Assembly (NCBI GenBank): GCA_949987705.1
Contig: OX465286.1
Span: forward strand, 14,335,676 to 14,399,675
Source: Thereva unica
Taxonomy: Eukaryota; Arthropoda; Insecta; Diptera; Therevidae
Length of the DNA: 64,000 nt
Direction of reading: 5' to 3'
Shown: positions 1-12,727 of the stretch, one piece after another
How positions within the stretch are numbered: the stretch's first letter is position 1
How the letters are laid out: every line of letters begins with the position of its first letter
Made by a program: the position numbers and the translations under genes
The notes under the pieces: model-generated
What the model was told of the DNA's origin: nothing
What the model saw: only the letters and a program-made list of their open reading frames with translations
Databases searched by the model: none

Positions 1-3000
1 TTGCAAAGGGCTCGCTCCCCCGAGTTCAGCGCCCTTGATTTGGTCCAGAAATAAGAAGGGGTTCGGGAGTTATGGCCTCTTTTGTGAATGGCCAAAGGAG
101 GGTTGCGAAATGGCCATTATCTCGGGAAACACTGGTCAGCCCGGGGTGGGATTGAATTCACAGACTCCCTGGGAGGTCCCTAACAATTTCCCATCCAAAA
201 AAGGGCCACTCCAGAATTTTCCCAAAACCGGAAATTCTGCAAAGGGGTACCCCTTGGGATATTTTTGGCCGATTTCACGAAAGTGCTGGGATCTTAATGA
301 ATGGGGTATCGTTGGAAAGGGCTCGCTCCCCCGAGTTCAGCGCCCTTGATTTGGTCCAGAAATAAGAAGGGGTTCGGGAGTTATGGCCTCTTTTGTGAAT
401 GGCCAAAGGAGGGTTGCGAAATGGCCATTATCTCGGGAAACACTGGTCAGCCCGGGGTGGGATTGAATTCACAGACTCCCTGGGAGGTCCCTAACAATTT
501 CCCATCCAAAAAAGGGCCACTCCAGAATTTTCCCAAAACCGGAAATTCTGCAAAGGGGTACCCCTTGGGATATTTTTGGCCGATTTCACGAAAGTGCTGG
601 GATATTAATGAATGGGGTATCGTTGCAAAGGGCTCGCTCCCCCGAGTTCAGCGCCCTTGATTTGGTCCAGAAATAAGAAGGGGTTCGGGAGTTATGGCCT
701 CTTTTGTGAATGGCCAAAGGAGGGTTGCGAAATGGCCATTATCTCGGGAAACACTGGTCAGCTCGGGGTGGGATTGAATTCACAGACTCCCTGGGAGGTC
801 CCTAACAATTTCCCATCCAAAAAAGGGCCACTCCAGAATTTTCCCAAAACCGGAAATTCTGCAAAGGGGTACCCCTTGGGATATTTTTGGCCGATTTCAC
901 GAAAGTGCTGGGATCTTAATGAATGGGGTATCGTTGCAAAGGGCTCGCTCCCCCGAGTTCAGCGCCCTTGATTTGGTCCAGAAATAAGAAGGGGTTCGGG
1001 AGTTATGGCCTCTTTTGTGAATGGCCAAAGGAGGGTTGCGAAATGGCCATTATCTCGGGAAACACTGGTCAGCCCGGGGTGGGATTGAATTCACAGACTC
1101 CCTGGGAGGTCCCTAACAATTTCCCATCCAAAAAAGGGCCACTCCAGAATTTTCCCAAAACCGGAAATTCTGCAAAGGGGTACCCCTTGGGATATTTTTG
1201 GCCGATTTCACGAAAGTGCTGGGATCTTAATGAATGGGGTATCGTTGCAAAGGGCTCGCTCCCCCGAGTTCAGCGCCCTTGATTTGGTCCAGAAATAAGA
1301 AGGGGTTCGGGAGTTATGGCCTCTTTTGTGAATGGCCAAAGGAGGGCTGCGGAATGGCCATTATCTCGGGAAATACTGGTCAGCCCGGGGTGGGATTGAA
1401 TTCACAGACTCCCTGGGAGGTCCCTAACAATTTCCCATCCAAAAAAGGGCCACTCCAGAATTTTCCCAAAACCGGAAATTCTGCAAAGGGGTACCCCTTG
1501 GGATATTTTTGGCCGATTTCACGAAAGTGCTGGGATATTAATGAATGGGGTATCGTTGCAAAGGGCTCGCTCCCCCGAGTTCAGCGCCCTTGATTTGGTC
1601 CAGAAATAACAAGGGGTTCGGGAGTTATGGCCTCTTTTGTGAATGGCCAAAGGAGGGTTGCGAAATGGCCATTATCTCGGGAAACACTGGTCAGCCCGGG
1701 GTGGGATTGAATTCACAGACTCCCTGGGAGGTCCCTAACAATTTCCCATCCAAAAAAGGGCCACTCCAGAATTTTCCCAAAACCGGAAATTCTGCAAAGC
1801 GGTACCCCTTGGGATATTTTTGGCCGATTTCACGAAAGTGCTGGGATCTTAATGAATGGGGTATCGTTGCAAAGGGCTCGCTCCCCCGAGTTCTGCGCCC
1901 TTGATTTGGTGCAGAAATAACAAGGGGTTCGGGAGTTATGGCCTCTTTTGTGAATGGCCAAAGGAGGGTTGCGAAATGGCCATTATCTCGGGAAACACTG
2001 GTCAGCCCGGGGTGGGATTGAATTCACAGACTCCCTGGGAGGTCCCTAACAATTTCCCATCCAAAAAAGGGCCACTCCAGAATTTTCCCAAAACCGGAAA
2101 TTCTGCAAAGGGGTACCCCTTGGGATATTTTTGGCCGATTTCACGAAAGTGCTGGGATATTAATGAATGGGGTATCGTTGCAAAGGGCTCGCTCCCCCGA
2201 GTTCTGCGCCCTTGATTTGGTGCAGAAATAACAAGGGGTTCGGGAGTTATGGCCTCTATTGTGAATGGCCAAAGGAGGGTTGCGAAATGGCCATTATCTC
2301 GGGAAACACTGGTCAGCCCGGGGTGGGATTGAATTCACAGACTCCCTGGGAGGTCCCTAACAATTTCCCATCCAAAAAAGGGCCACTCCAGAATTTTCCC
2401 AAAACCGGAAATTCTGCAAAGGGGTACCCCTTGGGATATTTTTGGCCGATTTCACGAAAGTGCTGGGATATTAATGAATGGGGTATCGTTGCAAAGGGCT
2501 CGCTCCCCCGAGTTCAGCGCCCTTGATTTGGTCCAGAAATAAGAAGGGGTTCGGGAGTTATGGCCTCTTTTGTGAATGGCCAAAGGAGGGTTGCGAAATG
2601 GCCATTATCTCGGGAAACACTGGTCAGCCCGGGGTGGGATTGAATTCACAGACTCCCTGGGAGGTCCCTAACAATTTCCCATCCAAAAAAGGGCCACTCC
2701 AGAATTTTCCCAAAACCGGAAATTCTGCAAAGGGGTACCCCTTGGGATATTTTTGGCCGATTTCACGAAAGTGCTGGGATATTAATGAATGGGGTATCGT
2801 TGCAAAGGGCTCGCTCCCCCGAGTTCTGCGCCCTTGATTTGGTGCAGAAATAACAAGGGGTTCGGGAGTTATGGCCTCTTTTGTGAATGGCCAAAGGAGG
2901 GCTGCGAAATGGCCATTATCTCGGGAAATACTGGTCAGCCCGGGGTGGGATTGAATTCACAGACTCCCTGGGAGGTCCCTAACAATTTCCCATCCAAAAA

Positions 3001-6000
3001 AGGGCCACTCCAGAATTTTCCCAAAACCGGAAATTCTGCAAAGGGGTACCCCTTGGGATATTTTTGGCCGATTTCACGAAAGTGCTGGGATATTAATGAA
3101 TGGGGTATCGTTGCAAAGGGCTCGCTCCCCCGAGTTCTGCGCCCTTGATTTGGTGCAGAAATAACAAGGGGTTCGGGAGTTATGGCCTCTTTTGTGAATG
3201 GCCAAAGGAGGATTGCGAAATGGCCATTATCTCGGGAAACACTGGTCAGCCCGGGGTGGGATTGAATTCACAGACTCCCTGGGAGGTCCCTAACAATTTC
3301 CCATCCAAAAAAGGGCCACTCCAGAATTTTCCCAAAACCGGAAATTCTGCAAAGGGGTACCCCTTGGGATATTTTTGGCCGATTTCACGAAAGTGCTGGG
3401 ATCTTAATGAATGGGGTATCGTTGGAAAGGGCTCGCTCCCCCGAGTTCAGCGCACTTGATTTGGTGCAGAAATAACAAGGGGTTCGGGACTTATGGCCTC
3501 TTTTGTGAATGGCCAAAGGAGGGCTGCGAAATGGCCATTATCTCGGGAAATACTGGTCAGCCCGGGGTGGGATTGAATTCACAGACTCCCTGGGAGGTCC
3601 CTAACAATTTCCCATCCAAAAAAGGGCCACTCCAGAATTTTCCCAAAACCGGAAATTCTGCAAAGCGGTACCCCTTGGGATATTTTTGGCCGATTTCACG
3701 AAAGTGCTGGGATCTTAATGAATGGGGTATCGTTGCAAAGGGCTCGCTCCCCCGAGTTCAGCGCCCTTGATTTGGTCCAGAAATAAGAAGGGGTTCGGGA
3801 GTTATGGCCTCTTTTGTGAATGGCCAAAGGAGGGTTGCGAAATGGCCATTATCTCGGGAAACACTGGTCAGCCCGGGGTGGGATTGAATTCACAGACTCC
3901 CTGGGAGGTCCCTAACAATTTCCCATCCAAAAAAGGGCCACTCCAGAATTTTCCCAAAACCGGAAATTCTGCAAAGCGGTACCCCTTGGGATATTTTTGG
4001 CCGATTTCACGAAAGTGCTGGGATATTAATGAATGGGGTATCGTTGCAAAGGGCTCGCTCCCCCGAGTTCAGCGCCCTTGATTTGGTCCAGAAATAAGAA
4101 GGGGTTCGGGAGTTATGGCCTCTTTTGTGAATGGCCAAAGGAGGGTTGCGAAATGGCCATTATCTCGGGAAACACTGGTCAGCCCGGGGTGGGATTGAAT
4201 TCACAGACTCCCTGGGAGGTCCCTAACAATTTCCCATCCAAAAAAGGGCCACTCCAGAATTTTCCCAAAACCGGAAATTCTGCAAAGGGGTACCCCTTGG
4301 GATATTTTTGGCCGATTTCACGAAAGTGCTGGGATATTAATGAATGGGGTATCGTTGCAAAGGGCTCGCTCCCCCGAGTTCAGCGCCCTTGATTTGGTCC
4401 AGAAATAAGAAGGGGTTCGGGAGTTATGGCCTCTTTTGTGAATGGCCAAAGGAGGGTTGCGAAATGGCCATTATCTCGGGAAACACTGGTCAGCCCGGGG
4501 TGGGATTGAATTCACAAACTCCCTGGGAGGTCCCTAACAATTTCCCATCCAAAAAAGGGCCACTCCAGAATTTTCCCAAAACCGGAAATTCTGCAAAGGG
4601 GTACCCCTTGGGATATTTTTGGCCGATTTCACGAAAGTGCTGGGATATTAATGAATGGGGTATCGTTGCAAAGGGCTCGCTCCCCCGAGTTCAGCGCCCT
4701 TGATTTGGTCCAGAAATAAGAAGGGGTTCGGGAGTTATGGCCTCTTTTGTGAATGGCCAAAGGAGGGCTGCGAAATGGCCATTATCTCGGGAAACACTGG
4801 TCAGCCCGGGGTGGGATTGAATTCACAGACTCCCTGGGAGGTCCCTAACAATTTCCCATCCAAAAAAGGGCCACTCCAGAATTTTCCCAAAACCGGAAAT
4901 TCTGCAAAGGGGTACCCCTTGGGATATTTTTGGCCGATTTCACGAAAGTGCTGGGATATTAATGAATGGGGTATCGTTGCAAAGGGCTCGCTCCCCCGAG
5001 TTCAGCGCCCTTGATTTGGTCCAGAAATAAGAAGGGGTTCGGGAGTTATGGCCTCTTTTGTGAATGGCCAAAGGAGGGCTGCGAAATGGCCATTATCTCG
5101 GGAAATACTGGTCAGCCCGGGGTGGGATTGAATTCACAGACTCCCTGGGAGGTCCCTAACAATTTCCCATCCAAAAAAGGGCCACTCCAGAATTTTCCCA
5201 AAACCGGAAATTCTGCAAAGGGGTACCCCTTGGGATATTTTTGGCCGATTTCACGAAAGTGCTGGGATATTAATGAATGGGGTATCGTTGCAAAGGGCTC
5301 GCTCCCCCGAGTTCAGCGCCCTTGATTTGGTCCAGAAATAAGAAGGGGTTCGGGAGTTATGGCCTCTTTTGTGAATGGCCAAAGGAGGGCTGCGAAATGG
5401 CCATTATCTCGGGAAATACTGGTCAGCCCGGGGTGGGATTGAATTCACAGACTCCCTGGGAGGTCCCTAACAATTTCCCATCCAAAAAAGGGCCACTCCA
5501 GAATTTTCCCAAAACCGGAAATTCTGCAAAGGGGTACCCCTTGGGATATTTTTGGCCGATTTCACGAAAGTGCTGGGATATTAATGAATGGGGTATCGTT
5601 GCAAAGGGCTCGCTCCCCCGAGTTCAGCGCCCTTGATTTGGTCCAGAAATAAGAAGGGGTTCGGGAGTTATGGCCTCTTTTGTGAATGGCCAAAGGAGGG
5701 TTGCGAAATGGCCATTATCTCGGGAAACACTGGTCAGCCCGGGGTGGGATTGAATTCACAGACTCCCTGGGAGGTCCCTAACAATTTCCCATCCAAAAAA
5801 GGGCCACTCCAGAATTTTCCCAAAACCGGAAATTCTGCAAAGCGGTACCCCTTGGGATATTTTTGGCCGATTTCACGAAAGTGCTGGGATATTAATGAAT
5901 GGGGTATCGTTGCAAAGGGCTCGCTCCCCCGAGTTCAGCGCCCTTGATTTGGTCCAGAAATAACAAGGGGTTCGGGAGTTATGGCCTCTTTTGTGAATGG

Positions 6001-9000
6001 CCAAAGGAGGGTTGCGAAATGGCCATTATCTCGGGAAACACTGGTCAGCCCGGGGTGGGATTGAATTCACAGACTCCCTGGGAGGTCCCTAACAATTTCC
6101 CATCCAAAAAAGGGCCACTCCAGAATTTTCCCAAAACCGGAAATTCTGCAAAGGGGTACCCCTTGGGATATTTTTGGCCGATTTCACGAAAGTGCTGGGA
6201 TATTAATGAATGGGGTATCGTTGCAAAGGGCTCGCTCCCCCGAGTTCAGCGCCCTTGATTTGGTCCAGAAATAAGAAGGGGTTCGGGAGTTATGGCCTCT
6301 TTTGTGAATGGCCAAAGGAGGGTTGCGAAATGGCCATTATCTCGGGAAACACTGGTCAGCTCGGGGTGGGATTGAATTCACAGACTCCCTGGGAGGTCCC
6401 TAACGATTTCCCATCCAAAAAAGGGCCACTCCAGAGTTTTCCCAAAACCGGAAATTATGCAAAGGGGTACCCCTTGGGATATTTTTGGCCGATTTCACGA
6501 AAGTGCTGGGATCTTAATGAATGGGGTATCGTTGGAAAGGGCTCGCTCCCCCGAGTTCAGCGCACTTGATTTGGTGCAGAAATAACAAGGGGTTCGGGAC
6601 TTATGGCCTCTTTTGTGAATGGCCAAAGGAGGGCTGCGAAATGGCCATTATCTCGGGAAATACTGGTCAGCCCGGGGTGGGATTGAATTCACAGACTCCC
6701 TGGGAGGTCCCTAACAATTTCCCATCCAAAAAAGGGCCACTCCAGAATTTTCCCAAAACCGGAAATTCTGCAAAGCGGTACCCCTTGGGATATTTTTGGC
6801 CGATTTCACGAAAGTGCTGGGATATTAATGAATGGGGTATCGTTGCAAAGGGCTCGCTCCCCCGAGTTCAGCGCCCTTGATTTGGTCCAGAAATAAGAAG
6901 GGGTTCGGGAGTTATGGCCTCTTTTGTGAATGGCCAAAGGAGGGTTGCGAAATGGCCATTATCTCGGGAAACACTGGTCAGCCCGGGGTGGGATTGAATT
7001 CACAGACTCCCTGGGAGGTCCCTAACAATTTCCCATCCAAAAAAGGGCCACTCCAGAATTTTCCCAAAACCGGAAATTCTGCAAAGCGGTACCCCTTGGG
7101 ATATTTTTGGCCGATTTCACGAAAGTGCTGGGATATTAATGAATGGGGTATCGTTGCAAAGGGCTCGCTCCCCCGAGTTCAGCGCCCTTGATTTGGTCCA
7201 GAAATAAGAAGGGGTTCGGGAGTTATGGCCTCTTTTGTGAATGGCCAAAGGAGGGTTGCGAAATGGCCATTATCTCGGGAAACACTGGTCAGCCCGGGGT
7301 GGGATTGAATTCACAGACTCCCTGGGAGGTCCCTAACAATTTCCCATCCAAAAAAGGGCCACTCCAGAATTTTCCCAAAACCGGAAATTCTGCAAAGGGG
7401 TACCCCTTGGGATATTTTTGGCCGATTTCACGAAAGTGCTGGGATATTAATGAATGGGGTATCGTTGCAAAGGGCTCGCTCCCCCGAGTTCAGCGCCCTT
7501 GATTTGGTCCAGAAATAAGAAGGGGTTCGGGAGTTATGGCCTCTTTTGTGAATGGCCAAAGGAGGGTTGCGAAATGGCCATTATCTCGGGAAACACTGGT
7601 CAGCCCGGGGTGGGATTGAATTCACAAACTCCCTGGGAGGTCCCTAACAATTTCCCATCCAAAAAAGGGCCACTCCAGAATTTTCCCAAAACCGGAAATT
7701 CTGCAAAGGGGTACCCCTTGGGATATTTTTGGCCGATTTCACGAAAGTGCTGGGATATTAATGAATGGGGTATCGTTGCAAAGGGCTCGCTCCCCCGAGT
7801 TCAGCGCCCTTGATTTGGTCCAGAAATAAGAAGGGGTTCGGGAGTTATGGCCTCTTTTGTGAATGGCCAAAGGAGGGCTGCGAAATGGCCATTATCTCGG
7901 GAAACACTGGTCAGCCCGGGGTGGGATTGAATTCACAGACTCCCTGGGAGGTCCCTAACAATTTCCCATCCAAAAAAGGGCCACTCCAGAATTTTCCCAA
8001 AACCGGAAATTCTGCAAAGGGGTACCCCTTGGGATATTTTTGGCCGATTTCACGAAAGTGCTGGGATATTAATGAATGGGGTATCGTTGCAAAGGGCTCG
8101 CTCCCCCGAGTTCAGCGCCCTTGATTTGGTCCAGAAATAAGAAGGGGTTCGGGAGTTATGGCCTCTTTTGTGAATGGCCAAAGGAGGGCTGCGAAATGGC
8201 CATTATCTCGGGAAATACTGGTCAGCCCGGGGTGGGATTGAATTCACAGACTCCCTGGGAGGTCCCTAACAATTTCCCATCCAAAAAAGGGCCACTCCAG
8301 AATTTTCCCAAAACCGGAAATTCTGCAAAGGGGTACCCCTTGGGATATTTTTGGCCGATTTCACGAAAGTGCTGGGATATTAATGAATGGGGTATCGTTG
8401 CAAAGGGCTCGCTCCCCCGAGTTCAGCGCCCTTGATTTAGTCCAGAAATAAGAAGGGGTTCGGGAGTTATGGCCTCTTTTGTGAATGGCCAAAGGAGGGC
8501 TGCGAAATGGCCATTATCTCGGGAAATACTGGTCAGCCCGGGGTGGGATTGAATTCACAGACTCCCTGGGAGGTCCCTAACAATTTCCCATCCAAAAAAG
8601 GGCCACTCCAGAATTTTCCCAAAACCGGAAATTCTGCAAAGGGGTACCCCTTGGGATATTTTTGGCCGATTTCACGAAAGTGCTGGGATATTAATGAATG
8701 GGGTATCGTTGCAAAGGGCTCGCTCCCCCGAGTTCAGCGCCCTTGATTTGGTCCAGAAATAAGAAGGGGTTCGGGAGTTATGGCCTCTTTTGTGAATGGC
8801 CAAAGGAGGGCTGCGAAATGGCCATTATCTCGGGAAATACTGGTCAGCCCGGGGTGGGATTGAATTCACAGACTCCCTGGGAGGTCCCTAACAATTTCCC
8901 ATCCAAAAAAGGGCCACTCCAGAATTTTCCCAAAACCGGAAATTCTGCAAAGGGGTACCCCTTGGGATATTTTTGGCCGATTTCACGAAAGTGCTGGGAT

Positions 9001-9515
9001 ATTAATGAATGGGGTATCGTTGCAAAGGGCTCGCTCCCCCGAGTTCAGCGCCCTTGATTTGGTCCAGAAATAAGAAGGGGTTCGGGAGTTATGGCCTCTT
9101 TTGTGAATGGCCAAAGGAGGGCTGCGAAATGGCCATTATCTCGGGAAATACTGGTCAGCCCGGGGTGGGATTGAATTCACAGACTCCCTGGGAGGTCCCT
9201 AACAATTTCCCATCCAAAAAAGGGCCACTCCAGAATTTTCCCAAAACCGGAAATTCTGCAAAGGGGTACCCCTTGGGATATTTTTGGCCGATTTCACGAA
9301 AGTGCTGGGATCTTAATGAATGGGGTATCGTTGCAAAGGGCTCGCTCCCCCGAGTTCTGCGCCCTTGATTTGGTGCAGAAATAACAAGGGGTTCGGGAGT
9401 TATGGCCTCTTTTGTGAATGGCCAAAGGAGGGCTGCGAAATGGCCATTATCTCGGGAAATACTGGTCAGCCCGGGGTGGGATTGAATGCACATACTCCTT
9501 GGGAGGTCCCTGGTC
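1..9515 (+). repeat. Satellite array A, 311-bp monomer, about 30.5 head-to-tail copies
   Basis: Landmarks such as GAATGGGGTATCGTTG recur at an exact 311-bp spacing (301, 612, 923 and so on to 9320), with only a few substitutions per copy. Recurrent variants include GGTCCAGAAATAAG versus GGTGCAGAAATAAC, CTTAATG versus ATTAATG, and AAAGGGGTACC versus AAAGCGGTACC. These mixed variants show ongoing homogenisation. Each monomer is less AT-rich than the surrounding island. A 119-codon frame crosses each monomer boundary, but 311 is not a multiple of three, so the frame shifts from copy to copy. I read the array as non-coding satellite. I do not recognise the family by name. Confidence 0.98.
3400..8700 (+). 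repeat. Higher-order repeat inside array A, 10 monomers (3,110 bp)
   Basis: Rare private variants recur exactly 3,110 bp apart. The monomer starting at 3411 and the one at 6521 share the unusual CAGCGCACTTGATTTGG and GGGACTTATGG changes. An AATTCACAAACT change occurs near 4511 and again near 7621. The GGGCTGCG plus GGAAACACTGG combination of the monomer at 4655 recurs at 7765. Correspondence weakens before about 3400 and after about 8400. This looks like a block duplication of roughly ten monomers that has since diverged slightly. Confidence 0.85.
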
Positions 9516-9795
9516 CATTTTACCAAACCCGGAAATTATGCAAAGGGGTACGGGCAATTTCTGGAGCGGCCCTTTTTGGATGGGAAATTGTTAGGGACCT
9601 CCCAGGGAGTCTGTGAATTCAAGCCCACCCTAGACTGACCAATATTTTCCGAGATAATGAACATTTTGCAGCTCTCCTTGGGGGAATCACACAGGAGGAG
9701 ATAACTCCCGAACCCCTTGGATTTTTTTTGGGTACCTCGTTCCGCAGTTATGAGCCCCTTTTGTGATTTTCCCTTGATTTTTGGGATGGATCGCA
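9515..9795 (-). repeat. Degraded and inverted satellite monomer at the edge of array A
   Basis: The last forward monomer breaks after GGGAGGTCCCTGG near 9512, followed by a short forward scrap ending in AAAGGGGTAC (about 9550). From 9553 to about 9790 the sequence is the reverse complement of a diverged monomer; for example, GGTCCCTAACAATTTCCC is present on the minus strand. The minus-strand translation of this stretch matches the array translation with many substitutions. It marks the array boundary and is clearly older than the homogenised interior. Confidence 0.88.
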
Positions 9796-10070
9796 AAGTA
9801 AACTATGTATTTTTATTCTACGTCCTTTGCAATATGTTGAGGAGGTATACACTGACGAGCAAAAGTGGTGCAATAATAGCGTCTTTGATATTTTATGACT
9901 TTTAAGTTAAAACAAAAAGAACCGTCGATATTTACATATATTTTATTTAACTCCTACATAGTTATAAAAATACAAAATTCAAGAAAAAACAACAAGTAAA
10001 ATAATAGTAAGTAAATTCATTAAAAAGTTAATATCACCAGTTTTGCGCGCGTTTATTTTCGCAATATTTC

Positions 10071-11133
10071 TTAATATTTGGTCCATAGACCTTTCTTTTT
10101 TTGAAGCTCTTGCATTCTCCTAGGCATACTACTATACAAATTGTCGATGATTTCTTGATGTATGCTGTTCCACTCCTCATTTACCCTTTCCCAAAGTTGA
10201 TTAACCCCAACTGGTGGCTCAGCATAATTGGCCAGGCTCTTTTTTTTTAATAAAAACCCCACAGATTCTCGATGGGGTTCAGATCAGGACTTTGAGCTGG
10301 CCACTTCAAAACCTCAAATCTTTGATTTTGCAACCAATTAACGACAATTTTGGCAGTATGCTTTGGATCTCCGTCATGTTGGAATATGATCTGATTTTCC
10401 GGGAATCCGATTTTGTCGAAAGCAGGTGGTAAGTTCTCTTGAAGGATACTCAAATACATTTGTTTATTCATAATTCCTTTAATTCTCACTAGAGGACCAA
10501 AACCGTTTTTTGTAAAGCAGCCCCAAACCATTATTGCACCACCTCCATACTTCACGGTTTGCTTTACATGATTTGATTGAGTGGATTCTTTTGTCTTACT
10601 CGAGAACCATGAGCGACCATCCGATTCAAACCTACAAAACCGACTCTCATCAGACCACACAACCTATAGGTGACTTGGTGTATAAAAACAATACGTTTTA
10701 ATACTTTAATTTTACCTGTTCCCAATCCTTGACTGTCCAGTGTCGATGCCTTTCTAAGAACTCTTTTCTTGCTAAAATATTTTTAGCAGAAAGAGCCGGC
10801 TGTTTTTCTTTTCTACAGCTTTAAGACCAATCCTGTTTAGGGATCTGCAAGCTCTCCATTCACTTACATTTTTTCCTAAAGTAATAGCAGCTTCTTTGGG
10901 CGTTTTCACAGCTCCTGCTGTCAGCAACCTAGCCATATTTCTGCTATCTCTATCAGACAGCTTCCTTGGACGTCCACCTTTTGATGTTACAAGGTTTTGA
11001 CGACATTTTTTTCTAATGCGAACAACTGAAGAATGGTAAATATTGAAACATGTCGCAATTTCCCTAACCGTTTTACCCTTACATTCAGCAAGAACTTGAC
11101 TTTTCTTACAATATCATCAGATAATGGCTTCAT
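10071..11133 (-). pseudogene. Tc1-family transposase, frameshifted, with one small intron
   Basis: The protein starts at the ATG at 11133 (MKPLSDDIV) and begins with a paired-like helix-turn-helix region (residues VREIATCFNIYHSSVVRIRK). A DDE catalytic core follows: the first Asp in WSDESRF (near 10,655), the second in FQHDGDPKHTA, and the Glu in DLNPIENLW, giving the DD34E spacing of Tc1. Between KDWEQ and VVWSDES a 52-bp segment (10,664-10,715) has GT...AG ends on the minus strand, and removing it restores the reading frame. Frameshifts are visible near 11,090 and 10,810, and in the T-run at 10,231-10,250 after ENLWGF, so the copy is inactive. The C-terminus lies in another frame and ends at 10071. 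Confidence 0.88.
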
Positions 11134-11569
11134 TGTAATTAAAAACTTTATAATTTCTCAAAAACAAAAAAAAACTTTTATTGTATAACGATCCTCTAGC
11201 ACTGTACTCACGTTTACCCGGGGGCTAGACGATCAATTATTCAATTGCAATATTGCATTGCAGCATTAAAATTGATCGTCTAGCCCCTGTTGCAATATTG
11301 CCTACACTATTGTAAAATGCAATGGTTGCATATGCAAGAAATTCAGATTTTTATTAATACAAAATGGCGGAAAATGAAAAATCCTAAACAGTGGTGATTA
11401 CTTGACGCGAGATTATTTAATTGGATGAGAATTAACATAAATTTTTTTTACAAAGTAAAAGTTGAGGCTGTTAACTTTTTTTTTTATTACAAAATGACTA
11501 AATTAAAGAAAATTAGTACAAAAAACGAACAACTATCTCCTGCACGTTTCTCGCAAGAATGAAATTGCA

Positions 11570-12727
11570 TCATTCATTCATTTCATTGCGCTCCTTTAAT
11601 CCCCCATGAGACATAGGGCGGAAACAGTTTGCCTCCAGCGGACTCTGTTTTGCGCGACAGCTCTCAGCTCCGACCAGGATCTCCCAGTTGTTGTGGCTTC
11701 TACTAGTAGGGTTCTCCTCCACGTTGTTCTAGGTCTTCCGACCCGACGGGATCCTTGCGGATTCCAGTCGAGGGCCTGTTTAGCTAGATTTTCGTTTTCG
11801 CGTCGCAAGGTGTGGCCAACCCAATTCCATTTCCTTCGTCTGATTTGGTCGTCTATCCTTTCTTGGCCAGCACGGCGCCATAGTTCTTCGTTTGAAATTC
11901 TATCCTGCCAGCGGATTTTTAGGATACGACGCAGGCATCTGTTGATGAAGACTTGTAGGCGCCCTGTGATGAATTGGGTGACTTTCCATGTTTCGCAACC
12001 GTACAAAATTACTGCCTTAACGTTGGAGTTGAACAGCCGCAATTTGGTGTTAGTTGAGATCTCCGTTGATCTCCATATGCGGAACAGGCATGCATATGCG
12101 CCTCGTGCTTTATTTATTCTGGAACTGACATCTTCTTCTGCACCGCCATTTTCGGTAATAATACTACCGAGGTAGCAGAATTTATCGACCAGTTCCACGT
12201 CACGGTTATTCAGCGCAGTCCGTTCAATGGTGTTTGCATTTATCCGCATTTCTTTAGTTTTAGTTGGATTTAGCCTTAAGCCTGCTGGACTACTTTCTGT
12301 TGCCAAATTGTTAATCATGTTTTTGAGGTCCTGGTGTCTGTGGGCCAGCAAACAGATATCATCTGCGTAGTCGAGATCCTTAAGGCGGTCTAGCAAACCC
12401 CATTGTATGCCGCCTGTTCTACTATCTAGAGCGCCGACAAGGATGTCATTTATTACTATAAGAAATAGTAAAGGCGAGAGTAGGCATCCTTGTCGTACTC
12501 CTGAGCTCACCTCGAAGCTATCGGATAATTTTCCATTATGGAGAACTCTGCATTTGAAATTGTTATATAGGGCTTTTATCAATTCTATTATTTTATCAGG
12601 CAGTCCACGTCGCCGTAGTGCCTGCCATATAAAGCTCCTATTGACCGAGTCGAACGCTTTCTCATAATCTACGAAAGCAAGGTAAAGGGGGGATCGGAAT
12701 TCAGTAGACTGCTCCACTATTATTCGT
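11570..12727 (-). mobile_element. 5'-truncated RTE-like LINE with 15-bp target-site duplication
   Basis: The direct repeat AAGAATGAAATTGCA lies at 11,555-11,569 and 12,728-12,742, bracketing the element. The 3' end on the minus strand is ATTAAAGGAGCG followed by a short AATGAATG-type tail, typical of RTE elements. The RT is truncated at its 5' side. A related 3' end occurs at 24,255-24,515, and that copy lacks most of the RT. Confidence 0.85.

Noticed and set aside
1..9368. Thirty 119-residue ORFs as a tandem gene family
   Set aside because: They are the same frame of a 311-bp satellite read over and over. They overlap each other, change frame every monomer, and have no recognisable domain.
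11606..12175. Plus-strand 189-residue ORF
   Set aside because: It is the shadow of the RTE reverse transcriptase on the other strand.
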